A stretch of DNA of 64,000 nucleotides from positions 9,742,137-9,806,136 of the forward strand of contig OX375872.1 in NCBI GenBank assembly GCA_947359465.1. Direction: 5' to 3'. The stretch comes from Metellina segmentata (lineage: Eukaryota > Arthropoda > Arachnida > Araneae > Tetragnathidae). Both the position numbers and the translations under genes were made by a program. This document shows positions 55,406 to 64,000 of the stretch, piece by piece; the stretch's first letter is position 1; each line of letters begins with the position of its first letter. The notes beneath the pieces are model-generated. The model did not search any database. It was given only the letters and a program-made list of their open reading frames with translations, and had not been told where the DNA came from.

Positions 55406-56292
55406 CACAGTCCAGTCACATTAATGTGACCACCTGTCAAAAGCCAGAATAACCACCTTTGGCAGAGCGGACAGCTGCGAAACGTGTAGGAAGAGAGTCG
55501 ATTAGGTTTCTGAAGGTGTTCACTGGGATGTTGAGCCATGCCGACTCCAGTACCGTGGCCAGCTGCGCTAGATTACGCGGTTGAGGATCCATGGCCATTG
55601 TTGCAGGGTGTTTGCTTTCAGACGTTTCACGCCGTATACGCCAACGTCCATCTGTCCGATGGAGCATAAAAGGTGATTAATCGGAAAAAGTCACCTGTCG
55701 CCACTCTGTGGACGTCCAGTTGCGGTACTGGCGTGCAAATTCCAGCCTTCGTCGCCGATGAACAGCAGTCAGCATAGATGCATTAACCAGGCGTCTGCTG
55801 TGGAGGACCATGCGCAGCAACGTTCTCTGAACCGTTGTTGAGGATGCACTCTTGGTAGCCCCTTGGTTCATCTGGGCGGTCATTTGCTCAACAGTTGCAC
55901 GTCTATTCGCCCGAACGCATCTCCGTAGCCTTCGTTCGCCTCTGTCATCTATAGCCCGTGGTGCACCACATGTGCCACGCCGCTGATTTTGGATAGTGCC
56001 ATTTTGCCATGCACGGTATACTTTTACCACGGCGGCACGCGAACAGTTCACAAAATTAGCCGTTTCCGAAATGCTTCCACCCTTGGCCCGAAAGTCAATA
56101 ATCATGCCCTTTTGGACGTTGGATAAATCGCTACGTTTCTGCATTACCCCAACGATTGAAATGCTTTCTGATGCCCTAGGACATATTTTATATACACTCC
56201 ACTGCAATGTGCTGCCAACTGCCTTTTCTGATTGGTTATTTCACGTTGACGCCGAAAGTAGGTGGTGGTCACATTAATGTGACTGGACTGTG
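55406..56292 (-). mobile_element. Tc1-family element, internally deleted
   Basis: Inverted ends read CACAGTCCAGTCACATTAAT and GTGACTGGACTGTG. It is inserted in a repeat whose uninterrupted relative is at about 61,491-61,597. Length is 887 bp against about 1.3 kb or more for complete relatives. Confidence 0.8.
55437..56207 (-). pseudogene. Tc1 transposase relic lacking the catalytic core
   Basis: The DNA-binding part is well preserved (MQKRSDLSNVQKGMI, FRAKGGSISETANFVNCSRA). After TEWRQVTFSD a stop replaces the next codon, and the frame then jumps from SESKHPAT to DPQPRNLAQLATVLESAW. The second and third catalytic acids are deleted; the C-terminal end is present. Confidence 0.85.
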
Positions 56293-56888
56293 ATATTGAT
56301 GTGGACTGGACATCTGGAATATGATATTATATACAATTTTTTAATAGAAATGTTACTATAATCTTGTCCACTTTTTTAATAGACTTTTTACAATAATCTT
56401 GTCCATTTTTTATAAAATGTTTTACAATAATCTTATCCAATTGTTTTTAATAGATTTTTAAAAAAATCTTGTTCAATTCTTTTGCTCTTTCTAATGGTAT
56501 GCAAAACTATCCAGTTTCAACACATAAATATGATCTGATTCTTTAAAAAAGGAATTGGTGTGACTGAGGGAAAAGCAGAAAATCTTTTTAACTGCTCTCC
56601 CGAGAAATTTTATCTGTGATATAATGTCCTGTGCCTCCGAGATATGTGCTACAAAAGATAAAGAAACATTTTTTTTTGATTTTCGGGCAATTTATCTGTA
56701 ATAGGAAATATTTTGCAAATCGAAAGTTATCAATTGAATTTTCAGGTCATCTTTTCAATTCCTTAGGCATTTAAAAAATCATTTTTACACATTTTTAGGT
56801 CAACAAAATCTAAGAGTTGTTACAAATTATTATTTTGAAACAGAGGGAGGAAATACAATTTATACATTCCACATATACGAGTACTTAA

Positions 56889-57083
56889 CCCTCTAAGTGG
56901 TTTCGACGAGATATCTCGTCCATCGAGGTTTGACCAATTTTGATAATGTCAAGATATTACGGCTTTTGTGACGATGAGCAGACCGAGGGTCAGTTTTCGT
57001 CTAATGACGGAATATCTCGTCCATCAAGATCTGGTCAGTCCTGCTAATGACGCGCTACTTCGTCGAGACAACCACCAGGAGGG
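56889..57083 (+). mobile_element. piggyBac-type MITE, TTAA flanked
   Basis: The 195-bp element starts CCCTCTAAGTGG and ends CCACCAGGAGGG with TTAA on both sides (56885-56888, 57084-57087). It contains CGACGAGATATCTCGTC and further ATCTCGTC motifs. Confidence 0.8.
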
Positions 57084-57285
57084 TTAAAAACGTCTCCTTA
57101 GAATGAAAAAGTAAAACGTATTTTCAAACGCCTTGATGTGAAAGTTGAAATGATGCAGTTAGCGTATGTGAAAGTTCTGTAAAACGGAAGATTGTTAAGG
57201 AACATTTTCCTTCAAGAGAGTTTAAGGAGCTAGTTTTTAGTAGAGGCTCATTCTTAATAACATGATATCCGAGAAGCCAATTTAA

Positions 57286-57388
57286 CCCTCCAAGTGTTTT
57301 CGACGAGATATCTCGTCCATCACTATCTAACCAATTATTTCGTCATCAGCAAAACGAGTCAGATCTTGATGAGCGAGCACATGGAGGG
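57286..57388 (+). mobile_element. piggyBac-type MITE, short copy, TTAA flanked
   Basis: The 103-bp copy starts CCCTCCAAGTG and ends CATGGAGGG with TTAA at 57282-57285 and 57389-57392. It lies 169 bases before the HHEX start codon. Confidence 0.8.
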
Positions 57389-57556
57389 TTAAATTACCAG
57401 GCCCATGAGAGGATTACGACGCCCATACACCCTAACTTGTCCAGGCAAATGAACTAATCTGTCTTTTTGTCCCCATTAGAGCCTTCACTTGCAAGCATGC
57501 GAAGATAAAATGCCCTGATCACCATCTCGAGGCGGCGCAAGAATACCTTGTTGAAG

Positions 57557-58142
57557 ATGATAGTCAAACAGATAACCGCGCCATCCAAAATACACAAACT
57601 GGAAAATGGATTCGAAAGAACCGACCATCCTCCTTACACCAGAAAGCTAAACGAAGAGAGATCCTCTTTCATGATTGATGACATTCTCGGCAGTAAAAAA
57701 CCGCGTCCTCTCAGTTACACGGGTGATAACAGCAAGCCGAAGCATCAGAACCATTCCGAGGTCCAAGACAATAACTCAGATCTCAACAGCGAACAATGTG
57801 CCAGTACCTGTCATTCGATGTCCATGCGGCAGCCCTTGAAACCGACACCCATGATGCTTTCCCCTCTTTGTTCGGGTTTCATGAACTTTGGATTGTATTC
57901 ACCTGTCGGGTTGTCGCCATCTGCTTATTTCCATAACCACGGGCACAGCGTGTTTGCGTTCCCACCTAATGACCTAACGGCACCGATAGACACTAGCATT
58001 TTCAGCATCCGCAACGGACAAGTTGTGCGCTCTGCAATATTCCATCCTTCGAGTCACCTGGAATATGCCAATTCTATCCCCAAATCACCCAGTAGCAGCG
58101 TTTCGCAAGGATCGATTGTGGCTCTGTCGAACCGACATACTG
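57557..58142 (+). CDS. Hhex: HHEX-type homeobox protein, exon 1
   Basis: The first in-frame ATG after an upstream stop (57506-57508) is at 57557; the frame stays open to the donor GTAAGT at 58143, ending phase 1 after 195 codons. Residues 38-45, FMIDDILG, form an EH1 motif, the Groucho/TLE-binding repressor motif found near the N-terminus of HHEX. The remainder is proline/serine-rich and low in known domains, as expected. It joins in frame to exon 2, which carries the homeodomain. HHEX is a nuclear transcriptional repressor in endoderm, vascular and other cell types of animals; the role here is inferred from orthology. Confidence 0.85.
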
Positions 58143-58761
58143 GTAAGTTCGTTTACAAATTCAATGGACCAGTGAGTCCCAAAGTGTAGTCCGCTATCGG
58201 ACCCCATGGGTTCACGACTATGAGTCGTTATTGCGAACCTAGAATAGTAAAACTCCTTTCCTTAGAATAGATTCCCTCGGATCACATCTTTTTAGGTGCG
58301 CTCTTCGCAAAATCGAGGCATCCTCGTGATCTATTCTTTTCCCATGGGGTTTACTAACTCTGGTAAACATGGAGGTCGCGACCCCAGGAGTTAAAGCGAT
58401 ATTTGTCTATTTCTATCAAACCTTTAATTCAAAATTACATTGTATGTCGTGTTGTCCCAGTTTGGCCAAGTATGACCTTTATGCCAAAAGAACCAACAAA
58501 CCAATCATCCTTAGATTAGAACTTTTTCAAAGGATTCTTTTCTATGGAAACCTCCAACGAAATCATTCCAGAGGATTCGTTTCTAAAGAAAGAGCAGTAA
58601 AATTTTTCCAAAGGATTCTTTTCTAAGGAAAGGAAGATTAAAAGCTGAAATAATACATTTATTCTTTAAACCTTTGAAATTGGTTAAAATTGCAATTGGT
58701 TGAAAGAATGCATGGATTCTTTGAAATTCAAATTAAAGTGATTGAAAGACTATTTAAACCG

Positions 58762-58765
<4 letters not shown>

Positions 58766-58801
<36 letters not shown>
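58766..58801. repeat. (GA)n microsatellite
   Basis: About 36 bp of pure GA/AG in HHEX intron 1. Confidence 0.95.
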
Positions 58802-58803
<2 letters not shown>

Positions 58804-59299
58804 GTGTCTAGTTATGGAGTCTGTTGTGGGTAAAAACAGTATTGCCCTACTCGGAAATCATTTGACGCTCATAAGGTTAATGCTGAACGAGCACTATATT
58901 AAGAATTAAAATTAAGTAACATATTAAACTAACCTTCAAACCGAAACCAACGTTCTTTCAAGTGTGCCAATGTAAAACAGTGTTCGTCCCAAATCACCAA
59001 GTGCGTCCTTCCGAATTGCAGCTGATGATATTGCAGATATGATTGAGGAAGTGAATTCTCGAATTCTTTTTCCATTGAAGTGAACAGGAGCGGAAGGAAA
59101 GCAGCTAACGGAAGCCATTCTTGTCCATGGGCATTCAGATCATTTTCCTCGATTCTCTGAACGGAAAACATCTTCATCTCGTTCAGGCCTCCGATGGTTC
59201 AGATCTCGGGAAAACTAAAGCCGCCACATTCCGAGAAGTGATAGGGCTTGCTTCTGAACTAATTGAAAGACACAGCGATTCTTGAAACTGTCGCGACAC

Positions 59300-59830
59300 C
59301 CTGTTCTCCGAAAATTTTCCGGTTCATCCCGATTTTTTTGTTTGGTTAACCGTTAGCCTATCTTTGGATTCGTATTGTCCGTATTTGACGTCCATAGCTC
59401 TCACCTTTTACAGGGTTTTCCCACTTGATAGTGTCCGGCTGATTACGCCAGTGATTTCCAAAAGTTTTTTGCACCTTCGTCCAGTGACGAAGTTAAACAT
59501 TTTTGGGACAAGTGGCAAAAGATGCTGAAAACCCTTTCTGATTAATCGTTATTCTATCTTTGGATTCGTGTCCGTATTTGATGTCCATAGCTCAGAACCT
59601 TTTAGAGTGTATTCCCACTTGATAGTGATCGGCTGATTAGGCCCTGTGATTTCCAAACTTTTCTGTGTCCAGTGGCCAAAGATAGACTTTTTGGATTCGG
59701 GGCAGAAGACGCTGATAATCCTTTTGTTTGACCAATCGTTAATCTACTGTGGGAGTGTGTGTTGGTGTTAGTTAGTGTCGCAATATATACCCTGCTCTCT
59801 GAAAATTTTCCGATTCATTAGTTTTCTGTT
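59300..59830 (+). repeat. Degenerate tandem repeat, about 2.5 x 205 bp
   Basis: Blocks GAAAATTTTCCG, CTATCTTTGGATTCGT, CCATAGCTC and CCCACTTGATAGTG recur in order. It lies in HHEX intron 1. Confidence 0.65.
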
Positions 59831-61490
59831 TGGTAAATTGTTAGTCATTCATTCATACGTATCTTTTAATTAATTCTTCATTGTACGAACTGATCATCCC
59901 AGGAGTATATCTTTTTGGCATATCTAAAGGATATGTGTCCCATTTTTGGCCAGTTGGTCTACCAGCTTAATTGCATAAATACCAGTGCGTTGGGATCCAA
60001 TGCGGAACAACCTCAATCCCCGAGACTCCAGGATCTCAAGACAATTTTTCTAATACTGATTCGATTCTAATTATCGATTGTAATGAATTAGTTTTCTTTC
60101 CTAAATAACTATTTATAATGTAATTTTTAATTACTAGTTTGCTAGACAGAACCCTCTCACCAGCTCGACTTCCCAGTCCCAAGGTAAATCTGACAACTTT
60201 CTGAAAATCAACAGTTCAGATATGAAAGTACTCATTCACACTTGCACCGTACACATTTAGAAATCTAACCTTCAAGCAAAGCACAAATAACTTGGACTTC
60301 ACCAGGCTAAAGATAGCAACTTTCTGATCTAGAAAAACTAAAAAACACACATTTTAAAAGTTTGAAATAGTGTGTTTTTCATTTGTAAGCTAAAGTTAAG
60401 ATCATTCTCAAAGCCAAGACATGTGTAAATTTATAGATAATTTTTATCAAATAAATTCATTTACAATCATGAGTCAAATTGTGAATCCTCCTCCAGTTAC
60501 AGTCAGACTTTGGGCTTCTTACATGATGGTCACTGCCAGAAATAACTTATCTTCACGATCTGTCTACGGAGCTGAGAATGTAAACGAAGAGAGACTGGGA
60601 AAATACATACAATTAGCACCTAGACTAGAATATTCAAATAAAAGGGTTCATAGGGAATAAGGAAACGAAATTAATATAATATAAAGTGGATCAAAAGTCA
60701 CGAAGGGATCTGAAGTCTTAATGGCTTTCGTTAATTAATTACTTTTATTTTTCTTCGGATATTTTATAAAAAATCAAGGAAAAATGCACGACCGAACAGC
60801 AAACATAAATTGTAAAAATTTATTACAAAACCCGAAGATCAACAAGAGACCCAACGAACATATCGTCTTCATTTTGGTGTGACAACCAATGACGGGTCGT
60901 AGCAGGGTTCGGTTAGCGACCGTCCAAGAATCATTTTGGACAGAGGCATCACGCAGCCTCATTTGTCCACACAAATCTAGCCTCGCCTCTGAATTGATCG
61001 TTCACCGTTGGTGTTGATTGCTTCTTCAATACCGAGCAGATTGGAGAGAAAAAAGCAAACATCTCCAGCCCATCTGCCTTCATTTACACAGCGAAGTCGG
61101 AGATTACATAATTGGCACTTACTGTCCAGTAGCTGATCGACATGTTTCCCCTATCCTATCCTACCTTCTCTTCGGCTTTATCTCCTCCATTACATCTGTT
61201 TGCTGAGGCTCTGATTAGCTCGAGAACAGCTTTGCATCCCTCAAAAATATATTGGAAATCCAAGGGGTGGTTCGATTAAAATGTCACTTAATTTTGAGTG
61301 TCTGATTATCTCCTTTCCCTATCGATGAATACAGGTAAGGTAAAGCGAAACTGAGTGCCAGAAGGAAATACGTTATCTTAAGTAAATATCTTACACAAAC
61401 CAGAAAAATTAGCGTGAAAGTATGTCATGCTGAAAACCCTTTATTTAAAGAAAGGGCTTCAATATTTAGTAACTCCTTAATTTTTTGGGT

Positions 61491-61597
61491 CACCTGGAAT
61501 GCCCTCATTTATCCTATGAAGGATTTACATGCTTTATACATCCCACATCACGTGAACATATACATCTGGAATATGATATTATATACAATTTTTTACT
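61491..61597 (+). repeat. Dispersed repeat, uninterrupted relative of the 55.3-kb Tc1 target
   Basis: TCACCTGGAAT, CATTTATCCTATGAAGGATT and ATACATCCCACATCACGTGAA match 55,335-55,405, and CATCTGGAATATGATATTAT matches 56,312 onward. The Tc1 insertion present there is absent here. Confidence 0.75.
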
Positions 61598-61607
61598 GTC
61601 ATCTACG

Positions 61608-61790
61608 CGTTGAATCGTCGTGGCCTCAAATGTCCTCACGTTGGCTTGGGTGGTGTAAAAGTTCGGAGAGGGGGCTGCGTGCTTAGGTGTTGACCTCATC
61701 ATCTGATCGTAGTTCAAAATTACGAACATCTTTACCTTCGGGATTAATTGTCAATAGTCCGCTGTGTTGCTTCGACGTTCATAAACTATC
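61608..61790 (+). repeat. SINE fragment in HHEX intron 1
   Basis: Body from GTCGTGGCCTCAAATGTCCT and a degraded tail TCCGCTGTGTTGCTTCGACG; no head. Confidence 0.6.
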
Positions 61791-61849
61791 ACTTTCCATA
61801 CTTCATTAAAATACCTCTCATATTTAACGTAATGCCACGTCTTTTTCAG

Positions 61850-62040
61850 AGTGTCCTGCTAACAGGCCAATAGTTTGGAAACACGTCTTGCAAAGAAACA
61901 CGCCCAAGAGGAAGGGAGGACAGATTCGCTTCACTAGCGAGCAGACTGGCAAGCTGGAGAAAACGTTTTCCGAACAGAAATACTTGTCTCCCACCGAAAG
62001 GAAAAGACTGGCATCTTCTCTCAGACTCACCGAACGTCAG
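61850..62040 (+). CDS. Hhex: HHEX-type homeobox protein, exon 2 (homeodomain, first part)
   Basis: The exon follows acceptor TTTTTCAG, enters in phase 1 (matching exon 1) and ends at donor GTGAGG in phase 0. Its 64 codons begin with a short linker and contain the homeodomain arm and helices 1-2: RKGGQIRFTSEQTGKLEKTF, then QKYLSPTERKRLASSLRL. The RKGG arm and the YLSP-ERKRLA segment are diagnostic of HHEX rather than other NK-like homeodomains. A frame that reads on past the donor into the intron is an artefact. Confidence 0.9.
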
Positions 62041-62962
62041 GTGAGGATTGGACAGATTATTTTAACATGCAGTTGTTTGGTGTCAATGATTTTACAATTG
62101 TTAAAGGATACAAGTCTAAAAGGAAATGTACAGGGTGTTTTTCTAAAGCGACTATCCATTTTAGTGAACATGGCGATTGCTAAGTTTCTCTTCTCTATGC
62201 TTGATGAATGTGCACGAGCTATTGCATGCATCGCTATACGAATTCAGAGCTTGCCTATGTAAATCCAAGCGAAGAATGACGCTGTGACGGTTCTTCCTTA
62301 GGCTGATTCCCTAATCCTCTGCCTTGTCGTCCTCCAAACAGTAACATTAGTCCATGAGCATATTTCACTTATTTATTTACAAATTTCTTGATTATAGTAT
62401 TTACAGGTTCCGTCTATAATACATAGTCGGGAATAATCCCCTTCGATCTCCAGCGCAAAACAACGCGTCCTGCTTCCTCGCTGGTCTTCGTGCAAGTCCC
62501 TTCTCTTTTCAACCCTCCCCAAACGGGTTCCTTTTCCAAAAACCCGAGGGGGACCCCCGTGGAGTTCGATTCTATGTCCCTCGACCCGTCCCCAAACCTG
62601 GTGAGGTTACAGGGAACTTCACAGACGCCTTACGTCACAGAAACGATGTTATCGACTGACTTAAACAGTACCCTCTACCGCTCAAACACGCATTCTGGAT
62701 ACACATTCTTTCCAAAATGTCTACTTGGGGGTTCTTGTTTCACTACATTTTTTTACTTGATGTCCTCGCGTGTTTGGCGTAACTGGTCTAAATATGGTAC
62801 TTGTGCAATAAAACGCGCCAAAATAATCATCCATGTTTCATTGGTTTCCATCGCAAGAAATGTATTGAGAATCTAAATATTTCACTCAACTCATTTTGTT
62901 TTATTGAAACGGTTAATGTCTCTTGTGATATCATTTACTGATAATTTTTTAAACAATTTCAG
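62041..62962 (+). other. HHEX intron 2
   Basis: A 922-base GT-AG intron inside the homeodomain codons. The 128-codon frame at 62490-62876 has no recognised domain and I treat it as chance. Confidence 0.75.
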
Positions 62963-63013
62963 GTGAAGACGTGGTTCCAAAATCGTAGGGCTAAATGGCG
63001 TAGACTTAAACAG
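62963..63013 (+). CDS. Hhex: HHEX-type homeobox protein, 51-bp exon 3 (recognition helix)
   Basis: Acceptor TTTCAG and donor GTAAAT bracket exactly 17 codons reading VKTWFQNRRAKWRRLKQ, the recognition helix of the homeodomain. As far as I recall, vertebrate HHEX also has a small exon of this size encoding the same segment, so the split is probably ancient. Phase is 0 on both sides. Confidence 0.9.
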
Positions 63014-63462
63014 GTAAATTTACCAATCATTCTGCATTGTCCTTGTTTAGTCGTATCCGAAATATTTAGCTGCTATGATACATTATCGTGTAAACACGAA
63101 TTATATACACTATGAAGTTGCAGTGGCATCAATACTATGGTTGGTTGGGGTTTTTTGGCGCAAGTGTCATATTAGGCCATGCTGCGCCAGACACAAGACA
63201 TCATCAAGTAATGGGCATACACACGACACAACGAAAGCTTTACAGACCCAGAAGAGAGAAGTCCACCCTGGGAGCAATCGAACTTGCACTCCCTACAACT
63301 CTATGGTTGCTAGAGCAGTACACATAGCCACGACGGCCATCTCAAAGACAATAAGAGATTCCGGTCAGACCTTATTTGGAGACATACGATTTGCTAACAA
63401 TTTGATTAAACCGCGGTTGATTTGTACCCAAGTGTCTCCCTATGTCTTCCTCATATTATTAA

Positions 63463-63654
63463 CCCTCTCGGTGGTTGTCTCGACGTGGTTTTCGCCATTA
63501 GCAAGACTGACGACATATCTCGCCATAAGAAGAAAACTGACTAGATCTTGATCTCGTCATCATAAAGAGAAATCGCAACGTCTTAATGACATGATATCTC
63601 GTCATTAACAAATTGATCAGATCCTGATTGACGATATCGAAACCACTTGGAGGG
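63463..63654 (+). mobile_element. piggyBac-type MITE, TTAA flanked, in HHEX intron 3
   Basis: The 192-bp copy starts CCCTCTCGGTGG and ends CCACTTGGAGGG with TTAA on both sides (63459-63462, 63655-63658). It shares ATCTTGATCTCGTCATCATA with the copy at 51363. Confidence 0.8.
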
Positions 63655-63831
63655 TTAAATATTTTATTAAATTTTAAGTTGATTCATTTAAATTTGGTAA
63701 TGTATTCTATAAACAGTAGAATTTCTTTTAAATTTAAGTTCAAATTACTTTCAACAAATCGTAGCAAAAGGATGTGAACTGAAGGTCTTAGGGCAAAATA
63801 ATGAAAATCCTCTCTTCAACAATTATTTCAG

Positions 63832-63891
63832 GAGAGCTATTTTCAAAATTATAATGGTTTATCCGCTATTCAAGAGGGCGTGCCAACTTAA
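63832..63891 (+). CDS. Candidate HHEX terminal exon
   Basis: A pyrimidine-rich tract and acceptor ATTTCAG end at 63831. From there a phase-0 frame of 19 codons (ESYFQNYNGLSAIQEGVPT) ends in TAA. It would give a 295-residue protein with a short tail. Vertebrate HHEX tails are longer and acidic, so a true last exon beyond the window is at least as likely. Confidence 0.35.
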   Translation, partial: ESYFQNYNGLSAIQEGVPT

Positions 63892-64000
63892 ATATTCAAG
63901 TATTCATTCAAACAATTAGAAATTCTTTTATTACTTTTGAATATCTTGTTTTGAATTGTTTTCATTACGGAACATATTTCTCTGTAGCTTATCTCTCTCA

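Larger units (their letters stand above)
58143..61849 (+). other. HHEX intron 1
   Basis: This 3.7-kb GT-AG intron (donor GTAAGT, acceptor CTTTTTCAG) contains a GGATTCTTTTC-type repeat, a GA microsatellite, a 200-bp tandem repeat, a copy of the 55.3-kb repeat and a SINE fragment. Frames of 60-90 codons inside it look like chance. Confidence 0.75.

Noticed and set aside
57548..57556. HHEX start at 57548
   Set aside because: Position 57548 is a TTG; the first ATG in frame is at 57557.
61888..62262. 124-residue homeodomain-like protein reading through 62040
   Set aside because: The frame passes a GTGAGG donor within the homeodomain; the remaining recognition helix is found at 62963 behind an acceptor.
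62490..62876. 128-codon frame in HHEX intron 2
   Set aside because: No recognisable domain, and the flanking exon phases join perfectly without it.

Overview
The window looks like nuclear DNA of an arthropod, most likely a spider or other chelicerate. It has spliced genes, AT-rich intergenic DNA, dense small transposons and Tc1 families of a type I associate with orb-weaver genomes. The organism assignment is an inference from repeat content, not proven.

Region 1 (about 1-11,640) is the larger part of a Polinton/Maverick element, an adintovirus-type integrated dsDNA virus. The plus strand carries a compact block of structural genes: minor capsid C-terminus cut by the window edge, basic core-like protein, major capsid protein, adenain-like protease, small membrane protein, packaging ATPase, a basic protein with a hydrophobic tail, and a helical protein. 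The minus strand carries two spliced genes: a protein with PC4-like segments and a protein-primed family B DNA polymerase whose first exon encodes two C2H2 zinc fingers. The two blocks converge on a short region with poly(A) signals on both strands. All frames are open. Four copies of TATAAAAG precede structural genes, two of them sitting on the stop codon of the gene before. The integrase and the left terminus are not in the window. The right terminus lies somewhere in 10.7-11.65 kb, next to a broken retroelement gag fragment.

Region 2 (about 11.7-56.8 kb) holds no host gene that I recognise. It is a graveyard of transposons, many with readable ends: a hAT element (16,467-21,406) holding a hAT MITE and a 2.8-kb TIR element that itself holds a Helitron; a second Helitron; a second hAT MITE; a mariner with long inverted repeats and a nested insertion; a mariner fold-back derivative; a pogo-like element; two Tc1 elements; a 1-kb TIR element; TTAA-flanked piggyBac-type MITEs; a LINE RNase H relic; and more than twenty copies of a tRNA-derived SINE with two different heads on one body. 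Tandem repeats and microsatellites fill much of the rest.

Region 3 (about 57.4-64 kb) contains the one convincing host gene, a HHEX-type homeobox gene on the plus strand. Exon 1 carries an EH1 repressor motif, exon 2 most of the homeodomain, and exon 3 is a 51-bp exon carrying recognition-helix residues. A candidate short terminal exon lies at 63,832-63,891. Intron 1 contains tandem repeats, a GA microsatellite and a SINE fragment; two piggyBac-type MITEs lie just upstream of the start codon.
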